From NCBI GenBank assembly GCA_039105265.1, contig JAPFFF010000065.1, positions 496,001 through 560,000 of the forward strand: DNA of 64,000 bases. The letters run 5' to 3'. The DNA comes from Tritrichomonas musculus. Taxonomy: Eukaryota > Parabasalia > Tritrichomonadida > Tritrichomonadidae. Positions within the stretch are counted from its first letter, which is position 1, and every line of letters begins with the position of its first letter. Of this stretch, positions 10,606 to 21,509 are shown in pieces. The translations under genes were made by a program, and so were the position numbers. The notes under the pieces were generated by a model. That model was not told where the DNA came from and made no database searches. It saw only the letters and a list, made by a program, of their open reading frames with translations.

Positions 10606-11985
10606 ATGGCTGAATATGAGACGTCAATTAGTTGTCTGAGGAGACTGACACAAAAAGATAACAGTGGTGAATTCGATTTGCTAATTAATTTCTCTAACGA
10701 CGAGCAGAAAAAAATTACTATTAAAACCACTGTAAATAAAGCTCGTGTTATCTCAAATAAAATCAACGAAGCATATCAAATAGATCCGACGATTTCCAGT
10801 TATGAAATAACGATCCAAAAACACGTTTTTAAAACAAATCAAGAAAAAGCGAGATTAGAATTCCAATCAATTGTGGAAGATTTTGAATTAATATTGAAAT
10901 CTACCACCGAAAAAATCCGTATTTCAAAAGAGCAAGAATCGCGAATATATATATATTTACATTTACTTGGAGAGAATAATTACGATTCCAATACCATCAA
11001 GATCGAGAACATGAGTGAAGCCATTTCATATTTGTCCACAGAATTCCATGAAGAAGCCATTCAATACATGTCCACCAACTTCAAAGACATTATCGATGAA
11101 GGTCAAATATTTAACCTTAACGATGAAATTATAAAAGAAATTATTGATTTATATTTTATTGAAGCGAATAATAAATATGAAGAAAACAAAAAGATTTCAA
11201 ACATTAAAGAGGAAGAAGAGATCTTTGAGAAACTTGATAGAAAAAGTGACTCGGGGATTGTGATGCATTTCCTGCTGCAGATTCCGTCAGAAGAATACAC
11301 GAAGGAGATGGTTGAGTACATGACATCACATCTGACTGACGACATCATTTTGAATGAGATGAGTCAGATCATGAAGCAGTTCATTGGATTTCTGAATGGG
11401 AGCAGTGTGCACGGGAAACGATCAGGTGTTACGAGCATTGAGTACGAAGGCGATGAACTGAAAGGCATCATTTCGCATCTGAAAGACAAATATGGCGAAA
11501 ACCTTTGTGAGAAAGTAGAAATACAAATATCAGACTCCGGAGCTCACCACGAAGTATCAGGCCCAATTTCCAATCTGATCAAATACGACAAAGACCACAT
11601 CAATAGCTTTTATCGTAACAACTACGGAAGCCGTCCTTATCCAACAGCAAGTGAAGGCTGGATTGAATTTGACTTTTTGAAACGAAAGGTCAATTTGACA
11701 TCGTACACACTCAGGACTAGTGAATACGACGCTGACAGATATTACCATGCGAAATCGTGGCGAATTGTTGGCTCAAACGATAGAGAAAGCTGGGAAGTTG
11801 TCGACCAGCGAGTCAACAACCCATCACTCAATGGACGATACAAGCAGTGCCGATTTGAATGTTCGAGGAGTGACAAGTATTACAGATACATTCGATACAT
11901 TCAAGATGATTCGTGGAACTCACAACGAGAACACAATATTTGGCTTACATGTGTCGAATTCTTTGGTTCAATTTCTTCTGAGTAA
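10606..11985 (+). CDS. F5/8 type C (discoidin) domain protein, paralog 2
   Basis: A 459-residue paralog of the gene at 6180, same strand, about 3 kb downstream. It has the same architecture: a helical BTB/BACK-like N-terminus and an F5/8C domain at about 300-456. The first 110 residues differ at many positions, but from about nucleotide 10970 onward the DNA is nearly identical to paralog 1, except for a diverged linker (about 11130-11205) and three loop cassettes at 11534-11542, 11623-11634 and 11728-11739. This mosaic pattern points to gene conversion or recombination between family members. The protein is probably cytosolic; the ligand is unknown. Start chosen at MAEYETS, matching the paralog's MVEYETS. 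Confidence 0.88.
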   Translation: MAEYETSISCLRRLTQKDNSGEFDLLINFSNDEQKKITIKTTVNKARVISNKINEAYQIDPTISSYEITIQKHVFKTNQEKARLEFQSIVEDFELILKSTTEKIRISKEQESRIYIYLHLLGENNYDSNTIKIENMSEAISYLSTEFHEEAIQYMSTNFKDIIDEGQIFNLNDEIIKEIIDLYFIEANNKYEENKKISNIKEEEEIFEKLDRKSDSGIVMHFLLQIPSEEYTKEMVEYMTSHLTDDIILNEMSQIMKQFIGFLNGSSVHGKRSGVTSIEYEGDELKGIISHLKDKYGENLCEKVEIQISDSGAHHEVSGPISNLIKYDKDHINSFYRNNYGSRPYPTASEGWIEFDFLKRKVNLTSYTLRTSEYDADRYYHAKSWRIVGSNDRESWEVVDQRVNNPSLNGRYKQCRFECSRSDKYYRYIRYIQDDSWNSQREHNIWLTCVEFFGSISSE

Positions 11986-14561
11986 AAAGTATTTTTTTAT
12001 ATATATATTAATTATTGTAAAAATTTTTGAATTGCTGCATTGCACTTACTTTTACAATTTGAAAATATGTTTTTGTAAATATATATGCGTCCAATATGAA
12101 ATATTAAAATTAAAAATAAAAAAAACATGAAAGTAAAATGGAAATCTAAAAATAATTTCCTCATTACCTAACAGTCAATGCCATTTTATTATTCTACTTT
12201 AATTTATAATAGTATCTTAATATATTAATAATATAAAATAATATGCTACATAATAAAAATATAAAGTTATACTTATTTATAAATTAACTGTTCTTATAAC
12301 TTTTTGTGCAATGCATTCAATTTTTTTGTTATAGATTTGAATTGATTTAAATCAACGTGTTTTCGATCCATTCAATTTTTTTATCTAAATATCTAATAAT
12401 ATTTTGTAATTGTGTCTCGTATTTAAATAAACAAATAAATATTTAAAATATTTATAAAATATTTCCATAATTGGTAATATATTTTCTATCAATATTGACT
12501 TTATTTTTTATTTTACATTTAGATACAACTTCGTGACAGCTAAATTATTTTATAAGTTGCTTTATTATCATTATGAATCGTTTAACTGTATTATTATTTT
12601 GATTAAGATTTATTTATTTTTTAAAAAAACAATTTCTTGATAGCAAAAATTTTGCAATCACGTTAAACAATCAACATCATGACATCTAAATCATTTTATT
12701 ATTTTATTTTATTATTTCACAATATTAGTTTTATTTTAACGTGACAGCATCGTCTAGTTTTTTTTTTTTGATAATATTATTTACTTTTTATTATTGTTTT
12801 TGTTTCCTATATGAGAATTGTTTAAGCTTTGTGCATTTTCTCCCAAACAGTGGAGCCTTACTTTCGCTTTTCGGTTTTTTTAATCTTAAATTCGAATTTT
12901 TATCGCCAAGATTTGGCCAAAGCTCATAATAGTATTTCAATTCTCCCTTTAAACTTGAATATTTAGCTGGCCTAGTGTTAAATGTCGTTTTTTAATTTTT
13001 TTCTGTGTTTCTCTCAATTCATTAAACTTTTTCTGAAGATTTTAATCGGTCTCGAAACAAGAAATTAGAGGTATTCATGAAGAGATCTAGCCTAGAAATT
13101 TAATAGATAATTATATATTATTTTAAATATTTTATATTTATGCTATAATAGAAAGTCTATAATGTTTTATACGTTTGATTTCGAGATATTAATATAAATT
13201 ATATTTCTATGACTAAATGGCTATGGAGAACTTTTGTTAGAGAAATTAAATTCTCAATTTTGAATATCATTAACAAAAGTTGTTTCTTTTGAAAGAAGAT
13301 ATTTCAATGAAAATGGAGTAATATTTCAAAGGATTATTTTAAAATTGAAATAATTTAATTTTTTATTGATGCCGATTTATTTATATAATATTTTAATATA
13401 TTTTATTTATCATATCTTATTAATTTTTTATGTAATGTTTTATATTATATTTATATATATATATAATATGGTTTATTTTATTGAATATTAAGATAAATTC
13501 ATAATTATAATTTGAATAAAGATTTATTATTGAAATGACGATCATTTTTTTGAATACATGATTAGTTTATATATTGAATGAAATAAAATAAATATTGAAT
13601 TAATATATTTTAAATTAATCAATTAAAATATCTTGATTAATCATTTTATTTTTACAATAAAAAATAAAATATAATAATATTCAAAATACATTAAATATGT
13701 TTAGTGATATATATACTTGAATACTTTCTTATTTCTTGAAATACATATTTTTAAACTCTTTTTCTGACATTTTACACCATTAAAATAAGCCATTAAAATC
13801 AAAACCATTTTTTCTCAAAATTAAGCGTATAAATATCTTAAGCACCAACATATGCATTAATACATATAATAAAATATCATATGGAAAAGTATTATATAAA
13901 ATTCTAGGCTGAAAAAGAAGATATGATAAGTTTATAAATGAAAAAAATTTTAATTTCTTTTTATTTCTGTTTATGAATCTAATTTAATTTGAAAAATCTA
14001 ATAATTTAATTAATCTTATGTGTATTAATATAAATATATTTGGATTTTTCAAAAACCATAAAGATTGAATGAAATATTAAAGATATATCAGATTAAAATT
14101 TATATAAAATATACAGTGTAAGACATTCTTAAAATGATTATATCGAGCAACCGATTAAAAATTATTGATTTGAATGCATATAACTTAATATTGATGGAAA
14201 TAATGAGATTAGAAAAATTCAAAAAGACGTTAAGTCACTTAACATGAATACCTCTAGAAATTGCGTTTTTTTTATGGCGTTCTATGTAAAGGATTTCATC
14301 ATTTTGTACTGATTTAAAAGAAAGTAATATTCGAAAGCAAATGTTGGTCTAAAAGCTTAAACATAATATATGATTGGTTTATTAATTTTTTAAATGTGTG
14401 GAATTCAAATAAATAAAATAATATAATATATAGCAAGTCTGTTTTCTTTTGCATTTAAATGGTAAAAATAAAATACATGAATAAATATATGTTTTAATAA
14501 ATTAATATACCGAAAAATTTTATTAACATGATTACATTAATGAAAAAAAAAAAAGCAATAA
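11986..14561. other. Long AT-rich intergenic region
   Basis: About 2.6 kb between paralog 2 and the converging BTB-tubby-like gene. It is extremely AT-rich, with no coding pattern that I trust. The only structured feature is a possible inverted-repeat element at 13068-14254, listed separately. Confidence 0.6.
13068..14254. mobile_element. Candidate MITE with 12-bp ends and TA flanks
   Basis: GAGGTATTCATG at 13068-13079 is exactly inverted at 14243-14254, and both copies are flanked outward by TA, as expected of a Tc1/mariner-type insertion. The 1.19 kb between them is AT-rich and non-coding. Given the short arms, chance in AT-rich DNA cannot be excluded. Confidence 0.35.
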
Positions 14562-15620
14562 TTACATGAAAGGACCAACAATTTGTGAAAGAGCTATTGA
14601 AAAAGCAATCAATGGTGAAAATGTTGAATGGCATTCAGCTTCAAATATCTTTTTATCCATCTTTCTAACAATAAAAGTTGTATGGCGTGCTTTGTTCTGT
14701 AATAAGATATTTTTTTTGGATTGGATTGGCTGGCGTTGGTATTCTCCGTATATCTTCTCGTATTTAGTTGGGATTTTAGGGCACCAATAAATCATCAATC
14801 CATTGTGCATAAATGTTAACTTCATCGAAAAAGATTTTTTGAATTCGTTTGGATTTGTTCGAAGGTAATTAATCTTAAATTGCTGATCTTCGGTGCTAAC
14901 AATGTTATAGCCTTCACGACTTTGAGTTATAGTTGCGCTCCTTTTCATTTTGTTTTCGTTTATATGCACTTCGTTGCCTTCTCCGATAAAAATTTGGTGG
15001 TCTTTTTGTTTGGCTGTATATATAACTTTATTGTCTATTGTAAAGAGAAAACGGCGGCATTTCATTAATGGGTTTTCGATTTTAATTTGGTAAACAACTG
15101 AATGACTCTTTTTTTGTTTAATGTTTTCATTATTATTATTTTTGATAAAGCTACTTGTATCTTCATGTTGGGTGTATTCATAGCTATCATCAAATTCAAG
15201 TTCATTCAAATCATTCACATCGTGAATAAGTGCTTGCTCTTCAGACTCGATTAATAAGTACTGGCCTTGAAACTTGTCGCATGAAACAGAAAAGTTGGAA
15301 TCGATGTTAGTATGGATAAAAGTGATTGCTGTATTGAATATATGCTCGGCTTGGAATAATAAAGCAATTTCACTAATTTCAAATATTTCTGAATTTTGTA
15401 CATCGGTTGGTAAATCCTGGCAGATTCTGAGGAAATTGTTTATATTTCGAGTAGAAAATTTATCATATATAATTCTTAAATGAAGATTCTTAAGGTCAAA
15501 GAAATTATTAATAAAAGGAGAAATTAATTCTTTAAATTTGAGTGAAGAATTACTTAATGCTTGTGGATCAACCATATAGCATTCGTTTTGGTAATAAACT
15601 GGAAATATCTGATTTAGCAT
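14562..15620 (-). CDS. BTB-like / tubby C-terminal-like protein (352 aa)
   Basis: A 352-residue protein. Residues about 5-120 resemble a BTB/POZ fold (FPVYYQNECYMVDPQAL, KFKELISPF, LPTDVQNSEIFEISEIALLF). A variable acidic linker follows at about 125-170. Residues about 172-350 look like a tubby-like C-terminal domain: strands such as VVYQIKIENPLMKCRRF, then RKMDKKIFEAECHSTFSPLIAFSIALSQI near the end, the position of the conserved tubby terminal helix. A longer paralog lies at 53733-55295 and shares both domains. BTB domains usually mediate oligomerisation or Cullin-3 binding; tubby domains bind phosphoinositides. The combination is seen here; the role is inferred. Confidence 0.7.
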   Translation of the reverse strand: MLNQIFPVYYQNECYMVDPQALSNSSLKFKELISPFINNFFDLKNLHLRIIYDKFSTRNINNFLRICQDLPTDVQNSEIFEISEIALLFQAEHIFNTAITFIHTNIDSNFSVSCDKFQGQYLLIESEEQALIHDVNDLNELEFDDSYEYTQHEDTSSFIKNNNNENIKQKKSHSVVYQIKIENPLMKCRRFLFTIDNKVIYTAKQKDHQIFIGEGNEVHINENKMKRSATITQSREGYNIVSTEDQQFKINYLRTNPNEFKKSFSMKLTFMHNGLMIYWCPKIPTKYEKIYGEYQRQPIQSKKNILLQNKARHTTFIVRKMDKKIFEAECHSTFSPLIAFSIALSQIVGPFM

Positions 15621-16090
15621 TGTTAAAAAAAATGAAATGATGTATATTTGGCCGAGAATAATTTGAACAACCTAACGAAATATGGAAAAAAAATTGAATG
15701 TTTTCATTCAAATTCCGACCATTAAAAAAAGGCAATTCAGAGATCATTTATTAAATATATTTAAGAATTATAAATATATTTAGTTTATTTATATTTAATT
15801 AATAAATATTATATTTTGTTATTTCATAATTATAATTTTTCTATTTAAAACTTAAATTATTAAAATGATATGGATTCGTTGGTCTCTTGTCATAAAAAAT
15901 TTTATCTTAATCTGAATATATTGAATTTTTAGAACTATATTCAGAAAAAGTTCAAATATTTTTTATTTATCGAGAAATAATCTGATGTATAACTTGGAAA
16001 TTTAAAAGTAAAACATAAATTAAAATATTTTTTAATAATTCGCACTATATTTAGCATATCATCACTGAATTATTTAAGATATTTTAATTG

Positions 16091-16124
<34 letters not shown>

Positions 16125-16962
16125 CAAGAAAACTAACGCCCGATAGATTCATAAATCATTTAATAAACAATAATTTTTGAACATACATAAATGTTTTTTA
16201 TATTTTGAAATACAATTAATAATTAAAATCATTTAATGACAACTTTTTGAGCTTTGCTCAAAAAATTGTCATTCTTAAGATCTGTTAGGTACAATATTTC
16301 TTTTATTTTCTTCATGAAAGTTGATTTGTTTAAGTTTTGAAAAGAAATCTAATATGAAAATAATAAAAGGCCACTTTTTGAGCGAAGTTCAAAAAGTGGC
16401 AAAGCATAAGATTCATTTCTGATATGTAATAACTTGGGTATAGCTGGTTTTGATATTTGAATATCTGATTTGAGGAAATTGCAAGAAACGCCACTTTTTG
16501 AGCTTCGCTCAAAAAGTGTCTATGCTTTAGATGATAATGGCGTAACAATATATTTTTCTTTCAAGAACATTATTCTATTTTAAGTGAGTATTCTATAAAA
16601 ACAAACGATTAAAATAAATAGAAAAATAATTGAGGGCCAATTTGGTTTCTCTTGTCATAAAAATTTTGCATCAAAAAGTTATTTTATTTTTTATCTTTAA
16701 GAAAAAGTTATGTTTTATTTTTTGTGTCAAGAAAAAGTTCATGATTATTTTTCGCTCTATCAAATTGTGGAAACTTTTTGACCGAAAAAAAATCAAAATA
16801 AACAAAAAAAAATTAAATATACTATATGAATATGATATGAATATGATATGAATATGAAAAAAAAAAAAAATAACAATTGCTAGTAATTGATAAAAGATTG
16901 TATCTCTACTGGATTTAAAATGAAATGTATTGTCATTAAAAATATTTAAAAATTAACTTTTA
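15621..16962. other. Intergenic region with hairpin array
   Basis: AT-rich spacer with a pure A run at about 16097-16124, the hairpin array at 16238-16520, and an 11-base tandem repeat at about 16825-16858. A 20-base direct repeat containing CTCTTGTCATAAAAA occurs near 15884 and 16644, outside the hairpins. No coding region is supported. Confidence 0.6.
16238..16520. repeat. Array of three large near-identical hairpins
   Basis: Three palindromes of about 31-33 bases lie at 16238-16270, 16370-16400 and 16490-16520. Each has the stem ACTTTTTGAGC and the inverse GCTCAAAAAGT around a 4-6 base centre. They recur every 120-132 bases. The bases just outside each stem are also similar (AAGCATAAGAT, ATGCTTTAGAT). 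The regular spacing suggests tandem copies of a hairpin-bearing unit, perhaps ends of small foldback elements. Function unknown. Confidence 0.8.
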
Positions 16963-18222
16963 TTAATCACCCATTGCAACAAGAAGATTCATTGCACTCT
17001 CTTCATTTCTATCGCAAGCTTCATAAACTTGAATAACAGTAGCTCTATCATATCCAGCCTGGCATAATCGCGAAATTGCTTGATTATCATTTTCATTTAA
17101 AGTTATGTTTAAATTTAAGCCTTCTATAATTTGTTGATTTATTTCGTTTTGCCTCCTCTCTGCATTTGCAAAAATAGCTGCAAGGCCATTTCTATTTGGT
17201 CGCAAATGATTATCATCATTTGGTCTTCGATTTACTTCAACTTCTTGCCAAAAACGTTGATTGCCATTTTCTTGATTTTCTTGTTCGTTTCGTTCAGGTG
17301 CTGGTGGCTGTACTGGTGCAGGTGGTTGCTCTGGTGGTGGTGGCGGTTCTTGAGTATTTGGTTGCATTAATGGCTGGTTTAGTTGATCTTGCATTGCAGT
17401 TTCTTCTGGTTCAAATAACTCTGGTTCTGGTGGAATTATATCCATCATGCCAAGATCCATTTCCATGTTATCTTCAAAAATTGGCTCGTTATCAAACTCT
17501 GCTGGTCCATCAAATAAAAATGGAAGATTATCCATAGGAATATTGATTTCTTGGCCATTTCTTGTGTCCATTCGAATTATTCTTGGAGCATTCTGAAAAT
17601 CGTCATTAATATCAGGAGTATAATTGATAAATCCATCGTCTGTAATGTTTGGATTACGGTTAATTCGTATTTCTGTGGTTATTCGTGGAGATGAAGGAGA
17701 TTCTGTAATTGCTTCAGCATCATCATCATCAGACTCAGAATTTAATTGGTTACTGCTGTCTTGTCGACGATTACGACTTCTCAAAATTAAATTCATTGGT
17801 GAAATATCCATGTTAGATGGCAAAAGGCCTAAACTAAGTAAAGTCTCCAAAGGATTAGAAGAAGATATAATTTGTGATAAATCGCTTTCTGATATCTTAG
17901 AATTTGAATATTTCTTATTAATAAAGAAGTCATCATAACGTGAAAAGTTAAGTCGAAATGCATCATCAACTTTGGGAAAAGATTTGTCTGGATAATTTTG
18001 ATAATTAAAAATAACAATTGGTATGTCGGGGTTTTGCTGTGAAAATGTTTCTTTGGGAATTTTTTCTTTGGTCAAAATTTTTCCGAGTCTACAAAAATAG
18101 CACTTATCTGTGTTATAATTGTACTCCTTGAGGAGTTTTTGACGTATATTTTGAACCGTAATGTCTTCATTAAACTGTAATTCAAATTTCTTTCCATCAA
18201 GATTAACAAACTTCACTTGCAT
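16963..18222 (-). CDS. UBL-UBA ubiquitin-receptor protein (Rad23/ubiquilin-like)
   Basis: A 419-residue protein with a ubiquitin-like domain at residues about 1-75 (MQVKFVNLDGKKFELQF, then ITVQNIRQKLLKEY) and a UBA domain at about 375-418 (ISRLCQAGYDRATVIQVYEA, ESAMNLL, ending VAMGD). The middle is acidic and disordered, with a Pro/Glu stretch (EPPPPPEQPPAPVQPP) at about 285-310. This is the layout of proteasome shuttle factors, which bind proteasome receptors through UBL and ubiquitin chains through UBA. A helical patch SNPLETLLSLGLLPSNM (about 125-145) could be an XPC-binding or STI1-like remnant but is not a full domain. Located in cytosol or nucleus. The end domains are firm; the exact orthology is not. 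Confidence 0.82.
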   Translation of the reverse strand: MQVKFVNLDGKKFELQFNEDITVQNIRQKLLKEYNYNTDKCYFCRLGKILTKEKIPKETFSQQNPDIPIVIFNYQNYPDKSFPKVDDAFRLNFSRYDDFFINKKYSNSKISESDLSQIISSSNPLETLLSLGLLPSNMDISPMNLILRSRNRRQDSSNQLNSESDDDDAEAITESPSSPRITTEIRINRNPNITDDGFINYTPDINDDFQNAPRIIRMDTRNGQEINIPMDNLPFLFDGPAEFDNEPIFEDNMEMDLGMMDIIPPEPELFEPEETAMQDQLNQPLMQPNTQEPPPPPEQPPAPVQPPAPERNEQENQENGNQRFWQEVEVNRRPNDDNHLRPNRNGLAAIFANAERRQNEINQQIIEGLNLNITLNENDNQAISRLCQAGYDRATVIQVYEACDRNEESAMNLLVAMGD

Positions 18223-19090
18223 TTTTAAACCTAAAATTTTGGCTACATCCTTTCAATTTTTTTATCAAAAATTTAAGAAAAAAAACGTTAATATCAAAAT
18301 TTTCTCTTATTTGAGTTATTTTTCCAACTTCAAAAGGCATATTGGTATTTATATTTATACTTCAGAAAGCTTTATCATTCTTTTTTTTTTTTTTTTTAAT
18401 ATATTGTTTTCATGTAATTATACTCATTTCAAATAGATTCTATTAATCTTTTTTTATATTCTAATTCAAAATATTTAATGTTCTCTTCTTCTATTAGCAT
18501 TAAAAATGATGTGAAATAATTGCATAGCGTTACATTTCTATTTATTGACATCAAATGAAGATTTATTCAAAAAAGAAAAAATAAATATTTTTTTTATAAA
18601 ATGATACCTCATCACTATTCTGTTTAGTGAGTCGAATAAATATTTTTTAAAATTTAAAGGTTGAGGAAATAATTATATTTTCAAAGCAAAAGCAAAACTT
18701 GAATAGAACCTGAACTTTTTTTGGGTTTGGTGAAATTTAGAAAGCAAAAACATAATTAGAAAATTCATATTGTTTTTGTTAATAATACAGTAAAATTATA
18801 ACATATCTAATGCTTTAAAGTGGCCATTAAAAAAGTTGATAACCAGCAAAGCATAACAAATCAAATGCTTTAAAGTGGCCAGTCACTTGTAATACAGTGC
18901 TTGTTCTTATTATTAAAAAAAATTATGATAATTTTGGAAGAAAATTATATATTTTAACAATTAGTTATTTATTAAATTTGCTAATAAATAATAAGCTTTA
19001 ATTTAAATAAGAAAAATAATAAGCTGTGATATTTGATAATATTATTTTGTTTAATATAAAATAAATAAGAAAATCATATTAACAGTATCC
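18223..19090. other. Intergenic region with short direct repeat
   Basis: AT-rich spacer between two minus-strand genes. AATGCTTTAAAGTGGCCA occurs at 18809-18826 and again at 18864-18881, part of a unit of about 54 bases repeated roughly twice. A T run lies near 18382-18397. No gene is supported. Confidence 0.55.
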
Positions 19091-19666
19091 TTAACAAACT
19101 TTCTTTCGTTCACTGGAGTCTTTTTGTTGGTTATCTAAAGCACTTTTTGGTTTAATTTTGAAAACCAATTTCTGGAGGGCAAGAGTTGGAAATAATTCTT
19201 TAATTCCTTCTTCTGTATATGCTGATGTTTCAATATAAAAATCGGCTTTAACTCTGTTTGAATAAGCTACTCCTTCTGAATAAGAAACTTTTCTTTCGAG
19301 GTCAATTTTATTTCCAACTATTGCTTTAAAACAGCTTGGTTCTTGATCATTTAATATTTGAATATATTTATCAAGAGCAGGAAGAGTATCTGGTTGTGAA
19401 ACATCATATACGAGTATTGCTATTATTGCATCTTTAAAAAAAATTGGTGATAATGAGCTATATAATTCTTGCCCTGCTGTATCCCAAACTTGGAAATTAA
19501 TAATTTCGCCTTTTTCATCTGGGAAATTTCCAGAAAGAAATCCAGATCCTAGCGTTGGATTTGTTTTGGTTAGATCAAAATCGGGAATTAATGCTTTTCC
19601 AACTATGCTTGTTTTGCCAACACCAGAATTACCAGCAACGACTGTTTTTGCAATCTTTGTTTCCAT
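19091..19666 (-). CDS. Rab-like small GTPase
   Basis: A 191-residue Ras-superfamily GTPase with all nucleotide-binding motifs: G1 GNSGVGKTS (residues about 12-20), the switch I threonine in NPTLGSGF, G3 WDTAGQE (about 62-68), G4 GNKIDL (about 118-123) and G5 ETSA (about 147-150). Length and the YSSLSPIFFKDAIIAILVYDVS segment fit Rab proteins. The C-terminus ends in KKVC, a single terminal cysteine rather than the usual Rab double cysteine, so prenylation type is uncertain. It is expected to cycle between membrane and cytosol and direct vesicle traffic. The frame is intact; the specific subfamily is not identified. Confidence 0.93.
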   Translation of the reverse strand: METKIAKTVVAGNSGVGKTSIVGKALIPDFDLTKTNPTLGSGFLSGNFPDEKGEIINFQVWDTAGQELYSSLSPIFFKDAIIAILVYDVSQPDTLPALDKYIQILNDQEPSCFKAIVGNKIDLERKVSYSEGVAYSNRVKADFYIETSAYTEEGIKELFPTLALQKLVFKIKPKSALDNQQKDSSERKKVC

Positions 19667-20705
19667 TTAAAATTTCTGAATATTAAAATTTTTCTTATTT
19701 AAAAAGTTTGCTTATTGAAATGAAAAATTTGTGAAAAAAATAGTTTATTTGAAAAAAAAAAAAATTATAATATCTTGATGTTTTTTAGAGTAATCATATT
19801 TAAAAATATTTTCAAGAGTAATTTACTTGTATATAATAATTAAAAATGATAAAGATTTTCAAAGCTAGATAATTTGTCATCGTTTCCTCTCAAAAATAAA
19901 CAGTTTTGGTGTAATGACAACAAATCCAGCTGTTATTGATATATAGTAGTATACAAATGTGGTGATTCTAGACATAAAGTTCTAAAATCCCCCCATTTGC
20001 TTTATACCACTTATCGTGGCACAAGTACTATATAAGCAAGATTTCTGTGCCATTGATACCTTTTTGATACCATACCCGATAAATATTACGTATAATAAAT
20101 AAATATTACATAAAATGCTTATATCATCAATGTGAATCACAAGTGAATATCGTTAATATATGTAGAATAAAGAATTGCTTTTTTAATGTGTTAATACATG
20201 TTATTACACTTTAAATGTATTCACTTATACTATTTATCATTTAAAGACCCAATATAGAGTATAAATTTATTATGTTTTTTTTACTTTACTTCACTTCACT
20301 TTCCATAAAATTTTATTCTTTTAAAAAATGAAACTATTAGAATCAACTTATGAAAAATTATGCGAAATAACGGAACTAATAATAAATTGAAAATTCTCTA
20401 GTGATCCTCATGAAATATGGGAAACAAATGAAGAACTAATAGCAGATATCAAAATGCAAGAACAATTTAATAAATACGATGGAGACATAGATAATTATGA
20501 TACTATATATTGGTATTTTAAAGGTATAAATATCAGAAATAAAAAAAAATAAAACATATTTAATATAATAATTCTTTAACGATTTCATTTAAATAATTGA
20601 TATATTTTAAGATATCATTTGACGTATAAACATTATTAATATTTTCAATGATGTTATCAGGTATGCGATTAATGTTATTATTAATTATTGTTGTGTATGT
20701 TGCAA

Positions 20706-21047
20706 TTAGAGAACGAAGACATTCAAAAGCTCATCTTTATGGTATGATTTATAGATGTTATTAAAGCATATAACTATTTTATTCAATTGTTCCTCGTGTT
20801 CTCTTTTCTTTCTAGCATTATAGTTTCTCATGTATGCATTCCATTTATTTTTTCTTTTGTTTTCTTTGTTTATTATTTCTTCAACTAAGTTTTGCTTAAG
20901 TGAGTTAACTGTGTTATCATTTGCTTTGTGAGAGTCATAAACAGAACCTATTTCGCTTTGCAAATCTTTGATTGAGCCATGGACTTCATCAATTTTATTG
21001 TAGCCACTGAAGGTGTCATCCTTGTCGATGTCATAGTTGTAAGTCAT
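20706..21047 (-). CDS. Small coiled-coil protein of virus-like element (113 aa)
   Basis: A 113-residue frame, highly charged. A heptad-like segment (GSIKDLQSEIGSVYDS through LKQNLVEEIINKEN) is followed by a basic helix (RNYNARKKREHEEQL). It sits in the same orientation as the downstream small frame and helicase, suggesting co-oriented element genes. No family is recognised; it could be a DNA-binding or structural accessory protein. Confidence 0.4.
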   Translation of the reverse strand: MTYNYDIDKDDTFSGYNKIDEVHGSIKDLQSEIGSVYDSHKANDNTVNSLKQNLVEEIINKENKRKNKWNAYMRNYNARKKREHEEQLNKIVICFNNIYKSYHKDELLNVFVL

Positions 21048-21221
21048 TTACTGTTCCAAAAAATATTATATCTGTAATACTTACATAAATGTTATATTAT
21101 AATATGAAAAAAAATTCATATAGTTTCAAAATAATTCATATGGTTTCAAAATAATTCATATGGTTTGATATAATTAGATATAGTTTCAAATATATTTTTT
21201 TATCTTCTATAGCATTTTATC

Positions 21222-21455
21222 TCAAGGGAACTTTACAAATTTTACATCATCCAATTCTGCTGACGTAATAATATTTTGTATGATATTCTTCTTTGTTTTG
21301 AATACTTTTCTAGCATTTCGATTAAATCCTCTTTCACACAACTTAGAATTATATTGTATAATTAAGATGTGTAATGTGTTTACTAATGATAAACCTTTCA
21401 ATCTGTATTCGTTAATTTGTTGTAATAATTCTTGTTGTAAAATCTCATTAGACAT
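21222..21455 (-). CDS. Small protein of virus-like element (77 aa)
   Basis: A 77-residue frame beginning MSNEILQQELLQQINEYR, with a helical Gln/Leu-rich N-terminus and a basic middle (ERGFNRNARKVFKTKKN). It lies 54 bases past the helicase frame on the same strand. Function unknown; the basic patch would suit nucleic-acid binding. Confidence 0.4.
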   Translation of the reverse strand: MSNEILQQELLQQINEYRLKGLSLVNTLHILIIQYNSKLCERGFNRNARKVFKTKKNIIQNIITSAELDDVKFVKFP

Positions 21456-21509
21456 TATTTAGAGATTATTTATGACAAAAATAAAAATATATTTAGTGTG
21501 TATAATTTT

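Noticed and set aside
11720-12130. 136-residue frame at the 3' end of F5/8C paralog 2
   Set aside because: Shifted-frame shadow of the discoidin domain running into AT-rich DNA; similar shadows occur in the other paralogs.
12741-12929. 62-residue open frame in the intergenic region
   Set aside because: Phe/Leu-rich low-complexity translation typical of AT-rich non-coding DNA.
16822-16858. CRISPR-like or satellite array
   Set aside because: Only three 11-base units of a simple AT repeat; there are no spacers and the organism is eukaryotic.
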